Counted from the first letter of the stretch, positions 1-7,422 are shown. The stretch is 11,517 nt of DNA from a candidate division FCPU426 bacterium (GCA_030619365.1 JAUXBQ010000069.1:1-11517), one strand, 5' to 3'. Made by a program: numbers and translations. The notes: generated by a model from the letters alone, not told the origin.

Positions 1-1758
1 ATCCCTTTTAAATATCCTATCAAGGTCCTGCCACGTGAGCCTGAAGATAAATGGACGTCCATGAGGACAAGTTGGCAGAGTTCCCAGATCCCTGGCATCC
101 TGGATCAATGCCAGCATGGATTCTGGCTGAAGCCGGTCGCCGGCTTTGTCCGCGTTTTTACAGGCAATTCTTTGCAAAGCCTCTTTTTTTAGAGTTTCCT
201 CGTCTATTTTTCCGTGTTCTTCCAGCCATTCCAGGACTTCCCGGACCAGGGCAATGAGATCTCCTTGCACATGTGCCTCAGGCTGAGTCTGTATTGTGAA
301 GGAATTACCGCCAAACGGGGAAATTTCCAGCCCGATTCTCTTGAAAAAATCGAAGTAATTCTTCAACAGCCCGGATTGGGCCGGAGAAAGCTCAAATGTC
401 AGGGGCAATAAAAGAGACTGGCGAGGAAGCTCACCCTGATGCCGGATTAACGCCTCGTAGAGGATCCGCTCGTGAGCCGCGTGCTGATCAACCAGGAAAA
501 AGCCCTCCTGGTCCTGCGCGGCAATATAGGTTCTGCCCACCTGCCCGATGATTCTCAGTTCAGCCTCTGCTACCTGTTCCTGGGCAGAGGCGGGTTCAGC
601 CGGAGTTGTTCCCCTGCTCCCTGGCGTCAGATAGGAAGCCACTGCCTCCCTTACCCGGCCGGCTGACCAGCCCAGGGTGAGAGGCTTTTGAGCATACGTC
701 TCTGGCGCGCTCGCCTGGCCGGTTCCCTTCAATATTGCTTCCTGCGCCCGCCCACCCGAGAGATCCGATCCTTTCAATGCGTTCCGGATAGTATCCAGGA
801 CCACGTTATGTATCCCGTGTTCATCGCGCAGACGCACTTCGCGCTTGGCCGGATGAACATTCACGTCCACCAGGTGAGGCGGCATGGTCAGGAACAGGTA
901 GCAAAGGGGAAAGCGCCCGTGGGGTAAAAGATTCTGATAAGCCGCGATCACGGCGTGGGACAGGCCGCGGTGCTCCACGGGCCGGTGATTGATGAAAAAG
1001 CGCATCCCTTGCCGCGTATGGCGATGATCCCCCGGACCCGCGATCATTCCGCGAATCCAGATGCCGCCGGCTTCGCGCTCCAGGGCAAGCAATTCATTCG
1101 GCAACGCGCGCCCATACAGCGCGGATAAGCGGTCCGGGAGCGCAGGGGCTGCCGGGCAATTCAGGATTTCCCGCTGGTCCACAATCAGGGTAAAGCGAAT
1201 GTCCAGGTGCGCCAGGGCGGCCGCTTCCACGGCTTGCACACAGTGCGCCTGCTCGGTGGCCTGACTCTTCAGGAATTTTCGGCGGGCCGGCGTGTTATAA
1301 AACAAGTCCTGCACCAAAACCGTGGTGCCGGGCGCGCACCCGGTCTCCATCTCGGCCAGGACCTGCCCGCCTTCGATTTTGATCATATACCCGGCCGCCT
1401 GGTCCGCGGGCCTGGTCTTCAGCTCCACGCGCGCCACCGAGGCAATGGAAGGCAGAGCTTCGCCCCGGAATCCCAGGGTGCTGATATGCTCCAGGTCCTG
1501 TTCGCTGGAAATTTTACTGGTAGCGTGCCGCTCAAAAGCCAGGCGTGCATCAGGCGGCAGCATGCCCTGACCATCGTCCGTGATCCGGATATACGCGAGA
1601 CCGGCCTGCTTAATCTCCACATCAATGGATTTCGCGTCCGCGTCAATGGCGTTCTCCACCAACTCCTTGATCACCGCGGCCGGCCGTTCCACCACTTCTC
1701 CGGCTGCGATACGGTTGGCGATTATGTCAGATAACACTTTAATATTAAGGTTTTTCAT
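1..1758 (-). CDS. mutL: DNA mismatch repair protein MutL, endonuclease type (3' end cut by window edge)
   Basis: MutL couples mismatch recognition by MutS to strand removal. The frame begins at ATG 1756-1758, with AAGGA about eight bases upstream, and stays open for 586 codons to the window edge. The N-terminal GHKL ATPase is clear: the E-L-V-E-N motif (residues 32-36), TDDGQGM (60-66) and GFRGEAL (96-102). The C-terminal dimerisation domain carries the metal-dependent nicking site DQHAAHERILYE (424-435), which fits DQHA(X)2E(X)4E, plus an ACK-type motif around Cys533 and CPHGRP (564-569). E. coli MutL lacks this nuclease motif, so this is the self-nicking type used where MutH is absent. CPHGRP normally lies near the end of the protein, so only a few residues are probably missing. 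It follows the glycosyltransferase gene by 48 bases and is probably the last gene seen of that operon. Family assignment is very secure. Confidence 0.96.
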   Translation of the reverse strand, partial: MKNLNIKVLSDIIANRIAAGEVVERPAAVIKELVENAIDADAKSIDVEIKQAGLAYIRITDDGQGMLPPDARLAFERHATSKISSEQDLEHISTLGFRGEALPSIASVARVELKTRPADQAAGYMIKIEGGQVLAEMETGCAPGTTVLVQDLFYNTPARRKFLKSQATEQAHCVQAVEAAALAHLDIRFTLIVDQREILNCPAAPALPDRLSALYGRALPNELLALEREAGGIWIRGMIAGPGDHRHTRQGMRFFINHRPVEHRGLSHAVIAAYQNLLPHGRFPLCYLFLTMPPHLVDVNVHPAKREVRLRDEHGIHNVVLDTIRNALKGSDLSGGRAQEAILKGTGQASAPETYAQKPLTLGWSAGRVREAVASYLTPGSRGTTPAEPASAQEQVAEAELRIIGQVGRTYIAAQDQEGFFLVDQHAAHERILYEALIRHQGELPRQSLLLPLTFELSPAQSGLLKNYFDFFKRIGLEISPFGGNSFTIQTQPEAHVQGDLIALVREVLEWLEEHGKIDEETLKKEALQRIACKNADKAGDRLQPESMLALIQDARDLGTLPTCPHGRPFIFRLTWQDLDRIFKRD

Positions 1759-1806
1759 GGTTTTCCTTGCGCTTTCAGGTTCAGCGGTCACACAGGCCTC
1801 CGGGCC

Positions 1807-3927
1807 TTAGCGGTTGTATTGGATGGGCGGCGGCTGATACTGCACTGGAGGTGGTTGATACTGCTGTTGTTGTTGCTGGTACTGCTGCTGTTGCTGCTGT
1901 TGCTGATACTGCTGGTACTGTTGTTGCTGATGCTGGTACTGCTGCTGGTATTGCAGCGGCTGCTGGTTCGGTTGCCGCGGATTGGGTTCAGGTTGCCCGG
2001 GTTTGCCCATGGGCAGCGGCGTATTGGACAGCGCGTCCACACGGACAGTCGCGGACGCCGGCCCGGAGGCTGGTTGTCCCCGCTGCCTCAGTACCCTTTG
2101 CTTCATGCGGTCGCTTTCAGCCAGGTACATAGGATCGATTTGAATGGCCCGGTGAAAAGCCGCTTCCGCTTCCTGGTCCCGTCCGGACCAGAGCAGGCTC
2201 ACTCCCAGGTTAAAGAGGAACACCGGGTTGTCCGGATCACGCCTGATTACGTCCTTCCGTATTTCTATCGCGCGGTCGTACTTCCCCATGGCCGTGAGCG
2301 CGTTGGCATAGCTGGTCATGCTGTCCGGGTTCTCCGGATCCAGGCGGAAGGCCTCATCCGCCGCGATCAGCGCTTTTTTGTATTGGCCGCTCTTGTAAAA
2401 TGCGTCGCTTTGCGCTAAGGCCAGTTTGAAATTGTCCGGCATAAACTCCCGGGCCTGGCTGTTTTCCACGGAGGCTTGCTCGTACTGCTCCAGCCGCATG
2501 AGCAAGCCTCCAAAATTGTAGTGGGCCGTGGCCTGCCGGTAATTGCGGGCGTCCGCGGAAAGCAGGTTCAGGTTGGCCATGAGGCCGAAAAACAGCAGCA
2601 GGGCGCCGGGCAGGTACAGGCTGGACCAGGCGCGCGCGCGAATGCGTTGGACCATTTCCAGGGTCGCGGCCGAGCCGAATATAAGAAACACTGGTACCAC
2701 GGCATAACGGTATTCGGAGGACACGAAGAGCGCGACATTGGAGAACAGATATACCGCGATGACGCCCAGCAACGGAAAAAGCACGCGCCAACGCCGCCGA
2801 TACAGGACCAATCCCACCAGGGCCAGGGGGCAGACTATTCCGAAAGAAAGCCAGGGAAGCCTTAAAAAAGGCACTATTTCACGGATTGAGTAGTAATTGA
2901 TGCTGGTGGTTATTTCATACCCGTTTAAAAACAGCAGGAACTTGTTGAGCAGCAATTGTCGCCAGTGATCAGGATCCTGCTTGATCTCTGTCCAGGTCCG
3001 CTTAAACCAGTAGCGGCTGGATTCACGGTACGAGACCGGACGTCCCAGGCGTTTTTCCGCCACCTGCCGGAAGTCATTGACAATGGTGTGCGCGGACAGC
3101 CCCAGGTTGCCGAAGGGGATTAAAAAGCCCGTGGATTGGCGCGAGTTGCCCAAATAAAAATTCAAGCCGCCCGTAGCCACGGTGATAATCGGCTCCCGCA
3201 GCACGATCATGTTGCGCACGGCAATGGGAAGCAGCATGGCCCCCACACCCAGAGCCAGGGCCAGGAGCGGCATGGCCTTGGTCCGGAGATCACGGCGCGA
3301 CGGGGCCCATTGCATCCAGACCCATGCGCCTAGCACGAAGAGCATAAGGCCGATGTTGGGCCGGGTAATAATAGATAAGCCCAGGAGCACGCCGGGGACC
3401 AGCCAGGAGGTCCAACGGGCACGGTCAGCCGCCCAGTAGGCGCTCAGCAGTATCAGGAGGTTAAGCGTGTGGATGAGCGCTACGCTGAGCAGCGTGCCCT
3501 CGTGAAAAAAGGCCACGCCGTACACTGCGCCGCCCAGGCCGGCTAAAAATCCGGTCCAACGGGAGAAAACCCTTCGTCCCAGCAGGAAAATCAGGCCGCA
3601 GCTGATGGTCCCCATGAGAAACTGAATCGCGCTGGCTACCAGGGTCTTGGGGCCGGCAATTGCGTAAATTAAGCCTAAAAAATAAGCGTAAAACGGGCTT
3701 TGGGTAAATACCTCCGTCCCCAGGAGCCTGCCTTGCGCGATTTCCGCGGCCCAATTATGAAAATTGAAGGAATCGATGATGGGATTGGTAAAATAGAGCT
3801 GATCCCTGACTACCAGGAAATATACGATCCGGACGGCCAGGGCAATGAAAAGGATGATTCCCAGGAGCAGCCAGTCTGTGCGAAGCAAGCGGCCCGGATT
3901 TTTCGCCACCCAGGGGCTTGATTGCAT
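1807..3927 (-). CDS. GT-C (PMT/ArnT-like, GT39) membrane glycosyltransferase with TPR repeats and Gln/Tyr-rich tail
   Basis: A 706-residue protein in three parts. Residues about 18 to 440 form a multi-pass membrane region with roughly ten hydrophobic helices. The first periplasmic loop begins with Asp52 (IIDSFNFHNWA), the place where GT-C enzymes carry their catalytic acid. Residues about 455 to 600 hold about four TPR units (for example the A-x-x-x-G-K-Y-D-R-A-I-E pattern). The last 55 residues are almost only Gln, Tyr and Pro. GT-C enzymes move a sugar from a lipid-phosphate carrier to protein, lipid A or another polymer; the substrate here is unknown. The upstream gene's stop (TGA 3932-3934) lies four bases before ATG 3925-3927, and a TTG just before gives an alternative start one codon longer, so translation is probably coupled. 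Fold and topology are inferred by eye; the TPR part is secure. Confidence 0.78.
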   Translation of the reverse strand: MQSSPWVAKNPGRLLRTDWLLLGIILFIALAVRIVYFLVVRDQLYFTNPIIDSFNFHNWAAEIAQGRLLGTEVFTQSPFYAYFLGLIYAIAGPKTLVASAIQFLMGTISCGLIFLLGRRVFSRWTGFLAGLGGAVYGVAFFHEGTLLSVALIHTLNLLILLSAYWAADRARWTSWLVPGVLLGLSIITRPNIGLMLFVLGAWVWMQWAPSRRDLRTKAMPLLALALGVGAMLLPIAVRNMIVLREPIITVATGGLNFYLGNSRQSTGFLIPFGNLGLSAHTIVNDFRQVAEKRLGRPVSYRESSRYWFKRTWTEIKQDPDHWRQLLLNKFLLFLNGYEITTSINYYSIREIVPFLRLPWLSFGIVCPLALVGLVLYRRRWRVLFPLLGVIAVYLFSNVALFVSSEYRYAVVPVFLIFGSAATLEMVQRIRARAWSSLYLPGALLLFFGLMANLNLLSADARNYRQATAHYNFGGLLMRLEQYEQASVENSQAREFMPDNFKLALAQSDAFYKSGQYKKALIAADEAFRLDPENPDSMTSYANALTAMGKYDRAIEIRKDVIRRDPDNPVFLFNLGVSLLWSGRDQEAEAAFHRAIQIDPMYLAESDRMKQRVLRQRGQPASGPASATVRVDALSNTPLPMGKPGQPEPNPRQPNQQPLQYQQQYQHQQQQYQQYQQQQQQQQYQQQQQQYQPPPVQYQPPPIQYNR
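1810..1974 (-). repeat. CAG/CAA-rich trinucleotide tract coding a poly-Gln/Tyr tail
   Basis: Within the 3' end of the glycosyltransferase gene the coding strand is a run of CAG and CAA codons broken by TAC/TAT. It encodes blocks of up to eight Gln separated by single Tyr, then two near-identical units, QYQPPPVQY and QYQPPPIQY. CAG and CAA are mixed, so it is not a pure microsatellite, but triplet slippage is the obvious way to make it. The complementary strand reads as a poly-Leu frame that I treat as an artefact. Confidence 0.9.
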
Positions 3928-3931
3928 CAAG

Positions 3932-4705
3932 TCACCATTCCGTGGTCATGGAAAACAGGGCGCCGCCCGGAAGCCAGGTGACGGCCCAGTCAGGGGAATC
4001 CGGTTTTTCGACCAAATAACTCTCATCCCCGCTCACGTAAATCTGCCTTTCCAGGTGCGAGGTCAGCACAGCGGCCAGGGACCAGGCCACGAACAAGCCG
4101 CCGGCTTCCCACCAGTCGCCGTTTATTGCCTGCCCTACACCCGGAACCAGGGAGGCGGCCCCGGTCCACATGGCCTCCGTGCGGTCCCAATGCTCGCGAT
4201 AACTGCTGTTCGTCGCGTGGAGCATGGCATAGGTCATGATCCCGTTGCGGAGCGCCATTGAGCCGTAGTACAGGGGCTGCAAATGTTCACCGGCCGGGAT
4301 GCGCTTGCGCGTGTATTCCAACTGGCGGATGGTCCCCCAGGAGATGGATGAGGCAAAGAGCAGCAAACTGCCCTGCAGGTAGTCCTGGTTGATCATTTGC
4401 CCGACGCCGGGGACCACGGATGAAGCGCCTATCCAGAAAGATTCGCTGTCCGGACGGCCGAGCTCAACCGCCGTGATCAGCGCTTCCAGGGGTGCGTAAC
4501 GCTTCAGGAGAAAAACCGTGCCTTCATGGAGCTGGCGCATGTTCTGCAAATGGGTTTGCGCGTAAAAATTAGCGCTTGGGTTAGGGAATGTTTTATACAT
4601 TTCGGTATAATTAGGGTTTTGATCCGCAGCAACTCCTGTGGAGGCTATAAATAGGATTAACCCCATGCCCAGGGACAGGATCAATGGTTTCGCAAGATTA
4701 AACAA
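3932..4705 (-). CDS. Exported protein with two copies of a PGVGQ-type (DUF5683-like) helical unit
   Basis: I do not recognise a named gene. The 257-residue product starts with a typical signal peptide (Lys6, hydrophobic core 8-23, possible cleavage after V-A-A at 25-27). Two 40-residue units match each other: 91-130 (starting WIGASSVVPGVGQ) and 180-219 (starting WTGAASLVPGVGQ), 18 identical of 40 without gaps. Each has a small turn motif followed by a hydrophobic stretch, resembling the S-x-x-P-G-x-G-Q-x-x-N segment of DUF5683 and related small membrane proteins. The start is TTG 4703-4705, chosen because AAAGGGGGA lies seven bases upstream; the next Met (residue 14) would cut into the signal peptide. 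Its stop nearly touches the glycosyltransferase start, so the two may work together at the envelope. Function unknown. Confidence 0.75.
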   Translation of the reverse strand: MFNLAKPLILSLGMGLILFIASTGVAADQNPNYTEMYKTFPNPSANFYAQTHLQNMRQLHEGTVFLLKRYAPLEALITAVELGRPDSESFWIGASSVVPGVGQMINQDYLQGSLLLFASSISWGTIRQLEYTRKRIPAGEHLQPLYYGSMALRNGIMTYAMLHATNSSYREHWDRTEAMWTGAASLVPGVGQAINGDWWEAGGLFVAWSLAAVLTSHLERQIYVSGDESYLVEKPDSPDWAVTWLPGGALFSMTTEW

Positions 4706-4721
4706 TGTCGCTTCCCCCTTT

Positions 4722-4746
4722 AAAAATAAGAGTATGTCGCATACTC
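4722..4746 (-). terminator. Hairpin plus T-run between hydrolase and exported-protein genes: possible attenuator
   Basis: On the minus strand GAGTATG-CGA-CATACTC forms a perfect 7-bp stem with a 3-base loop (4730-4746), followed at once by TTATTTTT (4722-4729). This has the form of an intrinsic terminator, but the stem is short and only moderately GC-rich and genes of the same operon continue beyond it, so partial read-through is more likely than full stop. Confidence 0.4.
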
Positions 4747-4760
4747 CGGCGTGAAAATCC

Positions 4761-5411
4761 TTATTTATTAATCAGCGTCACAAGGTATGGATTCCCGTTT
4801 ATTTCGTCCTTAATCGTTGTGGCTGGCCCGTGACCAGGGTATACTGTAGTCTCTTTTGGCAGTTTTAGTAGTTGAGATTGTATGCTATTTAGTATAAGAC
4901 GACTGTCACCACTCGGTATGTCGGTCCGGCCAATGGATCCGGAAAACAAGGTGTCCCCGGAAAAAACCATACCCGCCCCAGCCAGGCTTATCGAGCCTGG
5001 TGAATGTCCGGGTGTTTCCAAAACCTCGAAAACACTATTTCCCACCTTCAGGCGGCTTTGGCTGTTCAGCACTTGGTCCGGGGCCGGAGAGGTAACCGGT
5101 ATTCCAAAGCTCTGGGAAAGATTCGCAGCCGGGTTTTCCAGCAGGTGCGCATCCGCGGCATGGATCATGATAGGCGCCTGGGTGGCCATTTTGATTTCCC
5201 GGTTGGCGCCCATATGGTCCGCGTGCCCGTGGGTGTTGACGATCGCCAGTACGCGCAGATCATGCTCGCGAACATAGTCCAGGATGTCCCCGGCCTGCGC
5301 GCCCGGATCGACGATCAGGGCTTCCCGGCTGTCCGAATCCCACACCACATAGCAATTCGTGCTGAGCCAGCCCACGGTCAGACAGTCCACCTGCAACGGA
5401 GGGTTTGACAT
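4761..5411 (-). CDS. Metallo-beta-lactamase-fold hydrolase, glyoxalase II-like
   Basis: A 216-residue MBL-fold hydrolase of the small glyoxalase-II-like group, expected in the cytoplasm with two metal ions. The signature THGHADH is at 60-66 (His61, His63, Asp65, His66). A further His lies in ETPGHSPGS, the bridging Asp in FSGDTLF and the last metal His in YPGHGPAT. The length is normal for the short version without the extra C-terminal helical domain of true glyoxalase II, so the substrate could be a hydroxyacyl-thioester or another ester or thiol compound. Start ATG 5409-5411 is one base after the STAS gene's TAG stop, with AAGTAGG acting as ribosome site inside the STAS end, so the two genes are probably translationally coupled. 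The last third is clearly more AT-rich than its neighbours. Fold is certain, substrate is not. Confidence 0.9.
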   Translation of the reverse strand: MSNPPLQVDCLTVGWLSTNCYVVWDSDSREALIVDPGAQAGDILDYVREHDLRVLAIVNTHGHADHMGANREIKMATQAPIMIHAADAHLLENPAANLSQSFGIPVTSPAPDQVLNSQSRLKVGNSVFEVLETPGHSPGSISLAGAGMVFSGDTLFSGSIGRTDIPSGDSRLILNSIQSQLLKLPKETTVYPGHGPATTIKDEINGNPYLVTLINK

Positions 5412-5412
5412 C

Positions 5413-5766
5413 CTACTTAAACGCTTGAATGGCGGCCTCGGCGGACTCGTAGGCCGTTAAAACGTTGAAAAATTCGAGCATTTTAAACACTTCCTCCACT
5501 TCCGGCATCATGCCGGCCAGCTTCAGATCCCCGCCCTTTTCCCGCACCGAACGTACTTCTCCCATGAAAATACCCCAGCCGGCGCTGCTGATGTACTCGG
5601 TTTTCTCCAGGTTAAACACGATTTTGCTTTTGTCCCCGCCGATAACTTCCTCCAGGATTTTGGAGACGTTGCGAGAGGTGTCGGAATCGATGAAGCCCTC
5701 CACCCGCAGGACGGCGATGTCCTGCTTGGGGCCAACTATGTCCACATTGACTTGCAATTTTCTCAT
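5413..5766 (-). CDS. STAS-domain protein, anti-sigma-factor antagonist (SpoIIAA/RsbV-like)
   Basis: A 117-residue single STAS domain. It starts at ATG 5764-5766 with CGGAGG five bases upstream; a longer in-frame extension to 5946 would cross the promoter and is rejected. The motif EYISSAGWGIFMGEV (57-71) matches the phosphorylation loop of SpoIIAA (FMDSSGLG): Ser61 aligns with phospho-Ser58, while the preceding Asp is Ser60 here. The later GGDLKLAGMMPEVEEVF segment is typical of the family. Such proteins bind an anti-sigma kinase when unphosphorylated and so free a sigma factor. No kinase or phosphatase partner is encoded in the window. It is the first gene of a string leading to the envelope genes and mutL, with its own promoter about 25 bases upstream. 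Confidence 0.9.
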   Translation of the reverse strand: MRKLQVNVDIVGPKQDIAVLRVEGFIDSDTSRNVSKILEEVIGGDKSKIVFNLEKTEYISSAGWGIFMGEVRSVREKGGDLKLAGMMPEVEEVFKMLEFFNVLTAYESAEAAIQAFK

Positions 5767-5791
5767 GACCGCCTCCGCGAATAATGGCACT

Positions 5792-5820
5792 ACTGTAAAT
5801 GAATTTATCAGCACCGTCAA
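5792..5820 (-). promoter_or_regulatory. Sigma70-type promoter of the STAS operon
   Basis: On the minus strand TTGACG (-35, 5815-5820), a 17-base spacer and TACAGT (-10, 5792-5797). The expected start of transcription is near 5785, leaving a leader of about 20 bases that contains the GGAGG site of the STAS gene. Five of six -35 bases and four of six -10 bases fit the consensus, and the position is ideal. Confidence 0.6.
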
Positions 5821-5848
5821 GTGCACATTTAGTTGGGCCACCGTTTTC

Positions 5849-5860
5849 CCGGTCGACCGG
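5849..5860. promoter_or_regulatory. 12-bp perfect palindrome upstream of the STAS promoter
   Basis: CCGGTCGACCGG is a perfect palindrome about 30 bases upstream of the -35 box, in a gap without genes. This is a usual place for an activator or repressor dimer. GC-rich palindromes of this length also arise by chance, and no regulator is identified. Confidence 0.25.
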
Positions 5861-5980
5861 TGCCGGCTTAAGGCTGTTGGCGGCTTTGCCAGGAACGGAC
5901 CTCCGGATTTTATGGTTGGAAAAACGGATAATTGGCATAGTCGCAAGAGTTTACCATAGATGAACAGGGCTGGGATAATG

Positions 5981-6018
5981 AAAAAATGAGGGGCAGGGCC
6001 CGCGTGCGGCTGCGCGGC
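5981..6018 (-). terminator. Possible rho-independent terminator after hydF
   Basis: Just after the hydF stop (TAA 6023-6025) the minus strand has CCGCG...CGCGG (5-bp stem, 8-base loop), then GGGC-CCT-GCCC (4-bp stem), then CTCA and six T (5981-5986). The T-run and GC-rich stems suggest termination, but neither stem is long. Confidence 0.4.
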
Positions 6019-6022
6019 AATA

Positions 6023-7237
6023 TTATTTGAGCAGCTCCCGCACGCCGGGAAAAGGCGAGAGCATGCGATCCAGCACGCCCAGGGATTTGGCGATCACCAA
6101 TCCGTAGTTGGAGATGGGAACGCCGGCTTCCGTGGCCCTCAGGATCCGGGTAAGCACTTCCCTGCGGTTTGTCATGCAGGCCCCGCACTGGATGATGAGT
6201 TGATAAGAACTCAGGTCTTCGGGAAAGTCGTGGCCGCCGCGATGCTCGAACAAAAGTCCGCCGCCCACGTACTGCTCCAGCCAGCGCGGGATCTTGACCC
6301 GCCCGATGTCATCCCCGATGGGATGATGGGTGCAGGATTCGAGCACCATGACGCGGTCCCCCGGCACCAGTTGGTCTATGGCCGCGGTGCCGCGCACGAA
6401 TGACTCCAGGTCGCCCTTCCAGCGCGCGAACAGGACCGAGAATCCGGTCAGGGGAACGGAGGGAGGCACGTCCGCGCTGACTTTAAGGATGGCTTGCGAA
6501 TCGGTCACCACCAGGCTGGGCGTCGTTCGCAGGTCGCGCAACAGGTCCGCCAGTTCCCGTTCCTTCACCACCAGGGCCTTGGCATCCGCGTCCAGGACCT
6601 CGCGAATGGCCTGCACTTGCGGCAAAATCAGCCTGCCCTTGGGCGCTTCCAGGTCAATGGGCACTACCAGTACGACGTTTTCACCCGGACCGATTAAATC
6701 AGATAAAAGCGGCGGATTATTCAAAAAATCAGCCGGGGCCGCGCGCACAATGGCCTGCCGCAGCGCGTCCTGGCCTGTTCCTGCGCGGGCGGAAACCCGC
6801 ACGGCTTCGGCCGTATGTTGCCGGGCCGCGGCCAGCGCTTGGGTGCTCGCCGCGGCAATGTCTTGCTTGTTGAAAATGGCGATGAACGGAATCTTGCGCC
6901 GTGCAAAATCACGGGCCAGGTTGTCCTCGTAGTCTTCCCAGGCGGTCTCGGTCACGATAAAGGCCAGGTCCACACGGTCCAGGGTGGCCGTGGTTTTTGC
7001 CATGCGCTTTTGTCCGAGCTCTCCCGTGTCATCCAGGCCCGCGGTATCGAGAAAGAGCACCGGTCCCAGCGGCTTAAGTTCGATCGGTTTGCTCACCACG
7101 TCCGTGGTAGTGCCGGGTATGGATGAAACAATAGCCGCCTCCTGTTGGGTCAGTGCGTTCAGGAGCGAAGACTTCCCGACATTGCGTCTTCCGAAGATCC
7201 CTATTTGCAAGCGTAAACCCCTGGGCGTGTCCTGCAT
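6023..7237 (-). CDS. hydF: [FeFe]-hydrogenase maturation GTPase/scaffold HydF
   Basis: HydF holds the precursor of the 2Fe subcluster and hands it to apo-hydrogenase HydA. The 404-residue length is standard. The GTPase domain shows G1 GRRNVGKSS (16-24), G2 GTTTD (42-46), G3 DTAG (64-67), then NKQD (G4) and SARAG (G5). The C-terminal cluster domain has Cys302-Thr-His304 and QCGAC with Cys351 and Cys354; these positions match the CxH...HCxxC ligands of Thermotoga HydF almost residue for residue, except that the His before the CxxC is Gln350. The ending NYGLVIAKSLGVLDRML is typical. The chosen ATG (7235-7237) has GGGAG eight bases upstream; the longer frame to 7348 adds 37 unlikely residues that cross the promoter leader. 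It has its own promoter and is separated from the deaminase by about 200 AT-rich bases. Confidence 0.95.
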   Translation of the reverse strand: MQDTPRGLRLQIGIFGRRNVGKSSLLNALTQQEAAIVSSIPGTTTDVVSKPIELKPLGPVLFLDTAGLDDTGELGQKRMAKTTATLDRVDLAFIVTETAWEDYEDNLARDFARRKIPFIAIFNKQDIAAASTQALAAARQHTAEAVRVSARAGTGQDALRQAIVRAAPADFLNNPPLLSDLIGPGENVVLVVPIDLEAPKGRLILPQVQAIREVLDADAKALVVKERELADLLRDLRTTPSLVVTDSQAILKVSADVPPSVPLTGFSVLFARWKGDLESFVRGTAAIDQLVPGDRVMVLESCTHHPIGDDIGRVKIPRWLEQYVGGGLLFEHRGGHDFPEDLSSYQLIIQCGACMTNRREVLTRILRATEAGVPISNYGLVIAKSLGVLDRMLSPFPGVRELLK

Positions 7238-7297
7238 GGCGTGCTCTCCCTTGCGCGGGGACGGTTCCAATGACTGTCCCAACGAGTATAACGGTTG

Positions 7298-7313
7298 TTT
7301 TTTGATCAAAAAA
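7298..7313. promoter_or_regulatory. 16-bp perfect AT-rich palindrome in the hydF leader
   Basis: TTTTTTGATCAAAAAA is a perfect palindrome between the proposed hydF transcription start (near 7328) and the start codon. It could be an operator or a weak RNA hairpin. A TATACT box lies just downstream (7285-7290) but has no well-spaced -35 box. Confidence 0.3.
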
Positions 7314-7331
7314 GCCATATTACAAAATTGC

Positions 7332-7349
7332 AATGATAATAATATCATT
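7332..7349. promoter_or_regulatory. Inverted repeat over the hydF -10 box, Fur-family-like
   Basis: AATGATAATAATATCATT has 7-base arms (AATGATA/TATCATT) around ATAA. The first nine bases equal the middle of the E. coli Fur box (AATGATAAT). It covers the -10 box at 7336-7341, the place for a repressor. Control by a Fur-family protein is inference; AT-rich DNA makes such repeats fairly easily. Confidence 0.35.
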
Positions 7350-7364
7350 TAAATATAAAAGCAA
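7336..7364 (-). promoter_or_regulatory. Sigma70-type promoter of hydF
   Basis: On the minus strand TTGCTT (-35, 7359-7364), a 17-base spacer and TATTAT (-10, 7336-7341; five of six consensus bases). The predicted leader to the hydF ATG is about 90 bases. This suggests hydF can be expressed apart from hydE-aspA. Confidence 0.45.
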
Positions 7365-7392
7365 GAGGGCTTCAATACATAATTGTAATATA

Positions 7393-7406
7393 TATTAAAT
7401 TTAATA
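7393..7406. promoter_or_regulatory. 14-bp perfect palindrome upstream of the hydF promoter
   Basis: TATTAAATTTAATA is a perfect palindrome about 30 bases upstream of the proposed -35 box. It could be a regulator site, but composition here is almost pure A/T and chance is a real alternative. Confidence 0.22.
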
Positions 7407-7422
7407 CAAATAATCACATAAA

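Noticed and set aside
1794..1807. Small hairpin AGGCC-TCCG-GGCCT between the glycosyltransferase gene and mutL
   Set aside because: The stem has 5 bp, no T-run follows and mutL starts shortly after, so it is not supported as a terminator.
1819..2418. Plus-strand frame starting with a long poly-Leu run
   Set aside because: It is the complement of the CAG/CAA tract of the glycosyltransferase gene and continues antisense to its TPR region.
5767..5946. 60-codon N-terminal extension of the STAS protein
   Set aside because: It crosses a good promoter and the GGAGG site that precedes the inner ATG, and it matches nothing in STAS proteins.
7238..7348. 37-codon N-terminal extension of HydF
   Set aside because: The extension is untypical, while the inner ATG has a proper ribosome site and gives the standard 404-residue length.
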